DNA from: CAZFIM01 sp964519615
GTDB taxonomy: Bacteria > Chloroflexota > Dehalococcoidia > GIF9 > UBA5629
Direction: 5' to 3'
DNA length: 48,169 nucleotides
Assembly (NCBI GenBank): GCA_964519615.1
Contig: CAZFIM010000012.1
Span: 1-48,169, forward strand
Within the stretch, counting starts at the first letter, position 1. Each line of letters begins with the position of its first letter. Shown piece by piece: positions 41,669-48,169 of this stretch. The notes beneath the pieces were generated by a model. That model saw nothing but the letters and a program-made list of their open reading frames with translations. It was not told the DNA's origin and did no database searches. Position numbers and translations under genes: made by a program.

Positions 41669-42295
41669 ATGACAAAGCTCAATGAGGCCGATAATCTTGA
41701 GCAGGCCCTGTGCAGTTTCCTTGGAGAAAGCCAAACAGTTTGTAAACTGACACGTGTGCTACTGCAAATCTCCAGTGATGCCAGAATCCTGTATGAAGTA
41801 ATTGAACAGATAGCTGGTGAAGATGTGGAGGAGGTAATCCTGCTGGGTTATAAGTGGAGGATACTTGTTCCTGCCAAAACTTCCATGACCATTGATTGGG
41901 AGAGCAGCGTTATGCTCTTTAATGCCGGTGAAACATACAAAGTACCCGATATCATCGCATACATGGTTGGCTATGCAGCACAGACAGGGCAATGGGAAAC
42001 AAAGACAGCCATTACCTCTCTATTTCGTCTCATTGGAGAACCCGCATGGAAGGAGATGGCCAATATAGTAGCAAAAATGTACCAACTAGCCAATTTCCAC
42101 AGAATCAACGGAGCTCAAATAGCAAAAATAGCCAATGAGCTCGGGTTGATCGAGCGCGCCGACCCAATTATCACTGAACTGAAGGGGGTTGGTATTATGC
42201 ATCCACGGCCAAACCTGGTAAATGAAATGATCAAAGTGAGAGCTCCTATTTACGAGCTCAACCCTTCGCTTTTTTCATCCAGACCTGTATCGTAG
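41669..42295 (+). CDS. Unknown protein in cooC operon
   Basis: A 208-residue soluble protein that I do not recognise. The middle (about residues 45-95) looks alpha/beta with I-A-G-E-D-V-E-E-V-I-L-L-G-Y-K-W-R. The last 60 residues (I-A-K-I-A-N-E-L-G-L-I-E-R to P-I-Y-E-L-N-P-S-L-F) look like a winged helix of the kind seen in archaeal-type regulators. ATG 41669 has AAAGGA six bases upstream, 52 bases after the flavoprotein. It could be a regulator or an adaptor for the CooC/J-domain system. Confidence 0.6.
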   Translation: MTKLNEADNLEQALCSFLGESQTVCKLTRVLLQISSDARILYEVIEQIAGEDVEEVILLGYKWRILVPAKTSMTIDWESSVMLFNAGETYKVPDIIAYMVGYAAQTGQWETKTAITSLFRLIGEPAWKEMANIVAKMYQLANFHRINGAQIAKIANELGLIERADPIITELKGVGIMHPRPNLVNEMIKVRAPIYELNPSLFSSRPVS

Positions 42296-42373
42296 TAGTA
42301 GAATATACATTTTTTCGATTCTCTTGCAGACATCGAGGCTATTACTGCATTTTCTATTTACGAAACCTCTTTA

Positions 42374-42422
42374 TTGACATATGCTCATAATAAAACTATA
42401 GTGTACATGAGAATGATTCGCA
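42374..42422 (+). promoter_or_regulatory. Promoter with overlapping Fur box before Fe-S/GR-rich gene
   Basis: TTGACA (42374-42379), 17 bases, TATAGT (42397-42402), then TGAGAATGATTCGCA at 42408-42422, the same 15 bases as at 39145. The box lies on the expected start site. Confidence 0.75.
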
Positions 42423-42480
42423 ATTTCAGCAAACAATTTATAACAATACACAAGCGAAAAAAGACGGAGCTAATAATGTA

Positions 42481-42873
42481 ATGACAGATAAAGAGGATGT
42501 GAAGAAAAAAACAAAGCAGATATACGAAGTGCTACCGAAATTAGATGATCAGCGCTGCGGATATAGGACTTGCGGAGAATTCGCACGAGCAGTCGCACTT
42601 GGCGAAGCCCCATGCTATGGCTGTATTAGTGGTGGCCCGTATGTGGCCGCAAAAGTATGTGAGATTATGGGGGTAAAGGGCCACAATCAAGTGATACCAC
42701 AGTATAATTATCTCCATCAGATATGGGAACCGCAAACTGCGGGGGCAGGCGGGAGAATCGGTAGAGGAATGGGATGGAGCACAGTTCCCGGTAGAGGGTA
42801 CTTTGCCGGTTGGGGCCGTGGTCGTGGTGCCGGTAGAGGACGATGTGGGCGAGGGATACTGCGTAGACGATAG
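42481..42873 (+). CDS. Fe-S (PF04060-like) domain protein with Gly/Arg-rich tail
   Basis: A 130-residue two-part protein. The first 50 residues resemble the small Fe-S domain of RnfB/CdhE-type proteins, with L-P-K-L-D-D-Q-R-C-G-Y-R-T-C-G-E-F-A and C-Y-G-C; cysteines are at 26, 31, 45 and 48, a changed spacing compared with the usual Cx2Cx4Cx16C. Residues 87-130 are built of G-R-G repeats with Trp and Tyr (G-W-G-R-G-R-G-A-G-R-G) and resemble the tails of small DUF5320-type proteins. The tail could bind nucleic acid, metal or membranes. It is preceded by a Fur-box promoter and followed 22 bases later by an MBL hydrolase. Confidence 0.65.
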   Translation: MTDKEDVKKKTKQIYEVLPKLDDQRCGYRTCGEFARAVALGEAPCYGCISGGPYVAAKVCEIMGVKGHNQVIPQYNYLHQIWEPQTAGAGGRIGRGMGWSTVPGRGYFAGWGRGRGAGRGRCGRGILRRR

Positions 42874-42895
42874 GACAGATCAGGAGAAGGAATAG

Positions 42896-43537
42896 ATGAA
42901 AATCACGATAGTCTACGACAATGAGACAGCTAACAAGAGATTGACTGCCGATTGGGGTTTCTCCGCCCTGATTGAAGATGCAAAGGCAGCGCCGGTTTTA
43001 TTTGATACCGGTGCTGACAGCACCATATTGCTGCAAAATATGGAGCAGTTGGGTATTGACGCCCAAAATATCGGTAAAATTGTAATTTCACATGTACACG
43101 GAGATCATACTGGCGGTCTTAAGGAAATATTAGAGATCAACAAAACAGCCGAGATAGTAGCTCCGAAGTCCTGTCTACTCACAATACCTGGCAGGAAGAT
43201 AGTGACAATTACAGGACCCGCCCAAGTCTCCGAACATATTTTTTCTACTGGTGAATTAAACAACATAGAACAATCGCTGGCAATTGAAACAGAAAAGGGT
43301 ATACTGGTTATGGTAGGCTGTTCCCATCCCGGCGTCGCAAAAATCATTGACGCTTCCTCCCAATTTGGCAAGGTGTTTGGTATTATTGGGGGTTTCCACG
43401 GCTTTGAAGATTTTGAGAGGTTAAATGGTTTATCTATGATAGTGCCCTGTCATTGTACACAATTTAAGATAGAATTATTAGAGCTTTTCCCTCAAAAATC
43501 TATGAAATGCGGCGTTGGCATGGTAATTGATCTATAA
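42896..43537 (+). CDS. Metallo-beta-lactamase-fold hydrolase
   Basis: A 213-residue metallo-hydrolase with the binuclear site H66-V-H68-G-D70-H71 and later M-V-G-C-S-H-P-G, G-G-F-H-G and a C-terminal P-C-H-C-T. Size and motifs are close to the dihydropterin-ribofuranosyl-aminobenzene-phosphate synthase-like MBL group, whose members outside archaea are of unknown role. Second gene of the Fur-box unit. It may process a pterin- or folate-like cofactor linked to C1 metabolism; that is speculative. Confidence 0.8.
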   Translation: MKITIVYDNETANKRLTADWGFSALIEDAKAAPVLFDTGADSTILLQNMEQLGIDAQNIGKIVISHVHGDHTGGLKEILEINKTAEIVAPKSCLLTIPGRKIVTITGPAQVSEHIFSTGELNNIEQSLAIETEKGILVMVGCSHPGVAKIIDASSQFGKVFGIIGGFHGFEDFERLNGLSMIVPCHCTQFKIELLELFPQKSMKCGVGMVIDL

Positions 43538-43707
43538 TCAACAACTAAATCGGCCAAAATACATGTACCCATCACCTCGCCATAAAAAGAAAAACGTTAA
43601 GAAGGATAAGCAGGCAACCTTCTACTATTAAAATACACATATAGATAGAACTATTGCCGCAATAGTATCATGAGGGTTTTATCCAATCTAAGGTTAGAGG
43701 GGTAGAT

Positions 43708-45467
43708 ATGGATATAGAAATAATCAAACCGGCATCCGGCCAGATGAATCTCAAAGATTACGGAATGACATATAATGCATTTCATTGGGAACAGGTGGAA
43801 AAAGAATTTGATTGGTACAAAACAGGTAAAGTTAACATCGCGCATGAAGCAATTGACCGACATTGCCGCACCTCAAAAAAGAATAAAGTGGCACTTTATT
43901 TTATCGATGATGCTCACCAGAAACAGTATACTTTTAATGAAATGAGATTACTCACCAATAAATTTGCCAATGTTTTAAAGCATATTGGCATATCGAAAGG
44001 TGATCGTGTATTTGTATTTATGCCCCGTTCGCCCGAGTTATACATAAGCCTTTTGGGAATTATTAAAATAGGAGCTATAGCAGGGCCGCTCTTTGAAGCT
44101 TTTATGGAAGAGGCTGTACTTGACAGACTACAAGATAGCGGTGCAGTTGCAGTTATAACAACTCCTGAGCTTAAGCAAAGAATACCCCGGGGAAACCTCC
44201 CCCTCTTGCAGTATATTATTCTGGTAGGTGCGCAAGATGAGCTGGAACACGGCGAGATCAGTTTTGAAAAAGAAATGGAAGCTGCCTCTGAGGAAATTCA
44301 AATTGAATGGGTAGATAAGGAAGACCCGCTAATTCTACATTATACCTCCGGTTCAACAGGCAAACCTAAAGGAGTATTGCATGTCCACCACGCCATGATC
44401 GGGCATTACCAAACTGCTAAATGGGTGCTTGATTTACAGGACAAGGATATATACTGGTGCACTGCTGACCCGGGATGGGTAACCGGCACTTCATACGGCA
44501 TTTTCGGCCCCTGGCTCAACGGTGTAACCAACCTTATCCGTGGCGGAAGATTTGACCCCGCAAATGGTATTCAACTATTGAGCGCTACAGAGTATCCGTT
44601 TGGTATAGCGCTCCTACCGCCTTCAGACGGTTAATGGCGGCAGGCTATGATACAGCCCGGCAATACAATCTGAAAAGCCTTCGCTTAATTGCCAGCGTTG
44701 GTGAACCGTTAAATCCTGTGGTAATCCGCTGGGCACAAAAGGTCTTCGGTATTCCTATATACGAAAACTGGTGGATGACGGAAACTGGCATGCAGCTTAT
44801 TGCAAATTATCCCTGTCTGCCCATTAAACTGGGGTCAATGGGGAAGCCGTTTCCTGGTGTAATTGCTGCAGTCCTTGACGACAGAGGGCAGGAACTGCCA
44901 CCCTATAAAAAAGGGAATTTGGCAATTAAAGCAGGCTGGCCGTCTATGATGAGAAAGATCTGGAGAAACGAACAGAAATATCAGCAGTATATGCAGTTCG
45001 ATGACTGGTTTATTTCCGGTGATTCTGCATATATGGATGATGACGGATATTTCTGGTTCCAGGGCAGGGTGGATGACGTCATCAAAACGTCAGGAGAACG
45101 TGTCGGCCCCTTTGAAGTGGAAAGTACGTTGCTCGAGCATCCGGCAATAATAGAAGCAGGTGTCATAGGCAAACCCGATGCCATAAGAGGAGAGATCATC
45201 AAGGCTTTTGTTTGCCCGCGTCAAGAATATGATATATCTAACGAGGAAAGGAGTGAAGAGCTCAAACAGGCTATTATGGATTTTGTCAGGAAGAGGCTTG
45301 CTGCTCATGCTGTACCCCGGGAAATCGAATTTCGCTGCGGCTTACCCAAAACTCGCAGCGGGAAAATAATGCGGCGGGTGCTTAAAGCACAGGAACTTGG
45401 GCTGCCTATAGGTGATCTTTCCACTATCGACGATTCCCTCGATTTCACTAAACAGGATTCACATTAG
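43708..45467 (+). pseudogene. Acetyl/acyl-CoA synthetase (AMP-forming), split by one frameshift
   Basis: Two frames join into one ANL-superfamily synthetase of about 586 residues. The first (43708-44634) has the P-loop Y-T-S-G-S-T-G-K-P-K-G-V and W-C-T-A-D-P-G-W-V-T-G. The second holds S-V-G-E-P-L-N-P, W-W-M-T-E-T-G and the A10 Lys in T-R-S-G-K-I-M-R-R. The correct frame W-Y-S-A-P-T-A-F-R-R-L-M begins at 44601 in the second frame, so one base is lost near 44596-44598. All other motifs are sound, so a sequencing or assembly slip is as likely as a true recent mutation. Members make acetyl- or propionyl-CoA from the acid and ATP. Confidence 0.85.
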
Positions 45468-45534
45468 TGATAGAGTCAATCGGCATGGAGACATGACTAC
45501 AACTGTCTCTGAGGTTTGTAAAATTTTTAGAGAT

Positions 45535-46911
45535 CTATACAAATTTCCGGTGGAATTCAGGTAAGAACCGGCTCAAACGATCTGCATCTGCGGGGCCGGG
45601 GATTATTTCCCAGCCAGGCAAGCTACTCGCAAGATCAGTCTTGAATCTGCCGGCTCTACCTGGTATTATCAGCTTTCGGTGTACTACCATATTTTCAATT
45701 CCGCACTGTCTCATAAATTTTCCAGTCTCCTCAATGTTCAAATTACCTATTTGTACACTACGCAAACAATGAGAACACCAGCAGAGCACATCAGCCTCGT
45801 CGATATGTTTTACACAGAGAAAAGCGGACATTTTGGCTTCCTCGATTGCTGCTGAAAGGATCAGGTAAGTCAAAGCCCAGCTCGAAGCCAGCAAAACGGG
45901 GGATTTCTCAGTGGGAGATCCTATCTTATACACCCCCTCCTCCATTGAGAAAGGCCGTTGTGGATCAGTATAAATATTGAGACGGTTAATAAGGAGCGGT
46001 AATAAAAAATCCGGCTCAAAATTGGAAACCACAACGATGCCGGCATACTTAATAACAAACATGGAGGCTATCAATATCTCCGCAAACTTGTCGTCCGTCA
46101 AAAAGCAGGGGAAACCGATTGTGGGATAACCTAGAGGCCTGAAATTGTGTTTTACTGCTGATCTGCGTATCAGTGTCTGATCTCGTATGGCATCGTTGAT
46201 ATTTTTAGAGCCAGGATCCAGAACTATGTCTTCAATCTGCGCGTCTTTTAATTGAGAGGCTAAATTCGCAAGTTCCTGCAGGCTCTCACCCTTGATGCCT
46301 ACAGGAACAGGTCTTATTTTTATTTTTAGGATCGCTTCCCTGATATTATTTTTTGTGATCGGGTAGCAGAGAGGCATATTTTCAGCACATATGTCCCTCG
46401 CTGCAAAAAGAACATCCACATCTTCGGCAATCAATATGATCCCCTTATTCGTTCGGCACGCTTTTTCAACAACTCCTTCAAATCTTGCCTTATCTCCAGA
46501 TGCATAACGAACCGCAACAATATCAATCCCAATTGATCTCCCTATCCAGTTAAAGCTTATTGAACGTATCGTCTCCAGTTTTTGCTTCACTACGTCGTCA
46601 TTCTCATCATCCGAAATCAGAAGAGCGATTCCCGGCCGATGTACAAAGGTACCTTCATGCCTAAATACAACCTCCTCATTGCCAATTGAAAAGGAGTTGG
46701 TCCCCTTACCAAATGTAACCAACTTTATGGGAGGAGCCATTGCTTCCATAAACTCAGCTTTTATCTGTTCAGATATATAGGGACATTTATCAATAGTAGT
46801 CCCACCCGCAGCTAGCTTCATCGCAAAGGCAAAACAGGTGGGGAAACCGCATTCCCTGCAATTTTTACGATTGGGAAGCTTTCTGACAATATCAGATCCT
46901 TTTATTGACAT
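45535..46911 (-). CDS. AcsC/CdhE-like corrinoid Fe-S protein large subunit
   Basis: A 458-residue homologue of the gamma subunit of the corrinoid/iron-sulfur protein that carries methyl groups to acetyl-CoA synthase. The N-terminal [4Fe-4S] domain has C18-x2-C21-x4-C26-x16-C43 (R-E-C-G-F-P-T-C). A TIM-barrel part follows (I-V-L-D-P-G-S-K-N-I-N-D; P-L-G-Y-P-T-I-G-F-P). The C-terminal part has the family ending L-P-G-W-E-I-I-P-G-P and is expected to hold the cobalamin. It stands alone: no AcsD, AcsE or AcsB is nearby, unlike normal operons. It could be a spare copy or serve another methyl transfer. Confidence 0.82.
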   Translation of the reverse strand: MSIKGSDIVRKLPNRKNCRECGFPTCFAFAMKLAAGGTTIDKCPYISEQIKAEFMEAMAPPIKLVTFGKGTNSFSIGNEEVVFRHEGTFVHRPGIALLISDDENDDVVKQKLETIRSISFNWIGRSIGIDIVAVRYASGDKARFEGVVEKACRTNKGIILIAEDVDVLFAARDICAENMPLCYPITKNNIREAILKIKIRPVPVGIKGESLQELANLASQLKDAQIEDIVLDPGSKNINDAIRDQTLIRRSAVKHNFRPLGYPTIGFPCFLTDDKFAEILIASMFVIKYAGIVVVSNFEPDFLLPLLINRLNIYTDPQRPFSMEEGVYKIGSPTEKSPVLLASSWALTYLILSAAIEEAKMSAFLCVKHIDEADVLCWCSHCLRSVQIGNLNIEETGKFMRQCGIENMVVHRKLIIPGRAGRFKTDLASSLPGWEIIPGPADADRLSRFLPEFHRKFV

Positions 46912-47202
46912 GGTTCTTCTCTGCGCATTCTTATTACTACTGGAGAAAAAATTATATTAGCTATCTTTTCCGGCAGACCCATCTGTCAACTGAGAAAACA
47001 TCACGATTAGATCCGGTTCAGACAAAAGCAACATATGATTATTTACGGCTCGTACAGAATGTATTTTATGTTGCTACCGACTCAGGCATAATTATCGATA
47101 CAGCTATTGTTACTATTTCTTATACCTCTTCGCATATAACGTAGTTAACTATTGATAATCCAGCGGCATACTGCAGGCCATCACTTGTCAATGTGCTAAC
47201 GA

Positions 47203-47676
47203 TTAAACTCCGGATGGACAGCCCGGTGCTTTTATCATCATAACAGGTATACAACTTGCCCGGAAAACCTTATCCGCAACACTTCCATAAGCCCAACGGC
47301 TTGGGCCTGATCGGCCGTGGCTGGACATTATGATAAGGTCATATTTATACTGCTCTGCATAGCAGACTATTGCCTCAGCGGGCGGCCAAAGGAGGACATC
47401 TGTGGTTACCTTAATGCCTTTCTTTGTCAGTCTGTTTGCTATCTTGTTTAAGTATCGCTGGGCTTGTTTTTCTTTTTTACCAAATGCCTCCGGCACAAGC
47501 CTTTGCTCTAAAGGTTGACTTAAATCATCTACAAAGCGATATCCCTGGACGCGCTCTGTTACGCTAATCAAAGCTATCTCTTCAGCGCTGCAACGTTTAA
47601 CCAGCTCTTCCGCGAAAGAAAGAGCACATTCAGCCAGTTCAGAGCCATCTAGTGGAACTAATATTTTATTAAACAT
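47203..47676 (-). CDS. Universal stress protein UspA family
   Basis: A 157-residue single-domain Usp with start I-L-V-P-L-D-G-S and the ATP-binding motif S-S-H-G-R-S-G-P-S-R-W-A-Y-G-S-V-A. It is monocistronic with its own promoter (TTGACA at 47840-47845, TACAGT at 47817-47822, minus strand) and a Fur-like box at 47796-47810, so it should respond to metal or the same signal as the cooC cluster. Confidence 0.9.
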   Translation of the reverse strand: MFNKILVPLDGSELAECALSFAEELVKRCSAEEIALISVTERVQGYRFVDDLSQPLEQRLVPEAFGKKEKQAQRYLNKIANRLTKKGIKVTTDVLLWPPAEAIVCYAEQYKYDLIIMSSHGRSGPSRWAYGSVADKVFRASCIPVMMIKAPGCPSGV

Positions 47677-47795
47677 AACACACCCCCCATATCTTTCATG
47701 ATATCATTCTCTAGATTCCCTTTGCCCATCCATACTTACAAATACTACTTTTTCAACCAGCAGCATTTTCTATCTTATGAATGACAACATGCATA

Positions 47796-47845
47796 TGAGT
47801 CTCATTCTCATTTTCTACTGTAATACTTTTTAGGCTGCTTGTCAA
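47796..47845 (-). promoter_or_regulatory. Promoter with Fur-like box before uspA
   Basis: Minus strand: TTGACA, 17-base spacer, TACAGT, then TGAGAATGAGACTCA (47796-47810). The left half equals that of the boxes at 39145 and 42408, and the geometry (box just after -10) is the same. Confidence 0.6.
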
Positions 47846-47913
47846 CAATATAAATCAATAGGTATTATTTGATTCGACAGCCTTGATCTTAACAGACCAT
47901 ATGAAGACGTGCT

Positions 47914-47936
47914 TAAGTCTCATTCTCAGTTATAAT
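47914..47936 (+). promoter_or_regulatory. Fur-like box and -10 before small right-edge gene
   Basis: TAAGTCTCATTCTCA (47914-47928; reverse strand TGAGAATGAGACTTA) lies directly before TATAAT (47931-47936). The start codon at 47962 follows a ribosome site AAGGAG. No good -35 was found. Confidence 0.5.
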
Positions 47937-47961
47937 GCAGAATATAAAGGAGAAGAATATA

Positions 47962-48117
47962 ATGGAATTGCGGATACTCCTAACAATGGAAAACACTTAT
48001 CACTACAAAAAGGGGAAACCAGCAAATATAAAGTTAGAACGTATAGGGATATATCAGGAATTGGGCAAAGGCATACCGGAGCTTGCTCAGAGAGGGGATA
48101 TATGCTTCTATCAGTGA
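47962..48117 (+). CDS. Small protein, 51 residues, probably truncated by an insertion
   Basis: From ATG 47962 (AAGGAG upstream) the frame encodes M-E-L-R-I-L-L-T-M-E-N, then a basic stretch K-K-G-K-P and I-G-I-Y-Q-E-L-G-K-G-I-P-E-L-A, ending F-Y-Q at TGA 48117. I do not recognise it. The stop belongs to a sequence that resembles the end of an IS3-family element, so the natural protein may be longer. The Fur-like box points to a metal-responsive gene. Confidence 0.5.
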   Translation: MELRILLTMENTYHYKKGKPANIKLERIGIYQELGKGIPELAQRGDICFYQ

Positions 48118-48169
48118 GGTGGACCCCGAAATTTAGACAGGTTGTTAAGGTTGGGTCCTGCCCTTAGAA
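48115..48169. mobile_element. Possible terminus of an IS3-family insertion sequence
   Basis: TGAGGTGGACCCCGAAATTT followed by AGACAGG resembles the inverted-repeat ends of IS3/IS150-group elements, in which A-C-C-C-C-x-A-A-A-x-x-T-x-G-A-C-A recurs. Only 55 bases are in the window, and no transposase is visible, so this is tentative. Confidence 0.4.

Noticed and set aside
1..48169. CRISPR array, rRNA or tRNA genes
   Set aside because: No regularly spaced repeats and no recognisable rRNA or tRNA sequence were seen on reading both strands.

Overview
The window is about 47% G+C by eye and reads as a scaffold from a strict anaerobe. It holds two molybdopterin oxidoreductases with Fe-S partners, many ferredoxin-type proteins, a UbiD decarboxylase, two ADP-forming acyl-CoA synthetases, acyl-CoA dehydrogenases, CODH/acetyl-CoA-synthase accessory genes, two TRAP importers and a probable selenoprotein. 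I see no respiratory terminal oxidase, rRNA, tRNA or CRISPR array. Gene content, the proline-rich lipoprotein linkers of the TRAP binding proteins and the frequent TTG/GTG starts would fit an uncultured Dehalococcoidia (Chloroflexota). That placement is inference and Desulfobacterota or Bacillota are not excluded. Three runs of exactly ten N (15037, 20942, 30876) are scaffolding placeholders.

Left part (1-4.1 kb and to 12.2 kb, mostly minus strand): a partial DUF1326 gene, a VTT/DedA membrane protein, a decayed DUF362 fragment, and a peroxiredoxin-like gene with an in-frame TGA exactly where the catalytic Cys should be. Then comes a catabolic block: UbiD decarboxylase, two-cluster Fe-S subunit, Mo-bisPGD catalytic subunit, a fumarate-reductase-like flavoprotein with its ferredoxin, and a TRAP transporter (dctP-Q-M). 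The dctM is broken by a GC-rich insert of about 120 bp. A NarL-type response regulator and its histidine kinase diverge from dctP (12.4-14.2 kb), followed by a gamma-resorcylate-decarboxylase-type amidohydrolase. UbiD plus this amidohydrolase point to (hydroxy)aromatic acid metabolism.

Middle (15.6-24.8 kb): an ABC-2 permease with a TetR regulator and two identical operators, a GC-rich tandem C_GCAxxG_C_C protein, an HTH-less cyclic-nucleotide-binding protein, a second intact TRAP operon, and a MarR regulator.

Right-middle (24.9-37.3 kb): a CoxM-type FAD subunit overlaps an unusual fusion of a CoxS-like [2Fe-2S] domain with a DMSO-reductase-family catalytic subunit. Next is an operon of ADP-forming acyl-CoA synthetase plus two acyl-CoA dehydrogenases. 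Divergent from it are a second ADP-forming synthetase with swapped domain order and a benzoate-CoA-ligase-family enzyme. Together these can activate and oxidise imported organic acids as CoA thioesters and recover ATP.

Right part (37.4-48.2 kb): small ferredoxin, thioredoxin, methyltransferase and Fur. Then come Fur-box-controlled units: CooC, CooT-like, J-domain, TrxR-like protein without CxxC, and an unknown protein; then an Fe-S/Gly-Arg-rich protein with an MBL hydrolase. A frameshifted acyl-CoA synthetase, a lone AcsC-like corrinoid Fe-S protein subunit, a UspA with its own Fur box, and a short Fur-box gene cut off by what looks like an IS3-family end complete the window. The Fur-linked metal-maturation cluster and the hybrid molybdoenzyme are the best candidates for undescribed systems.
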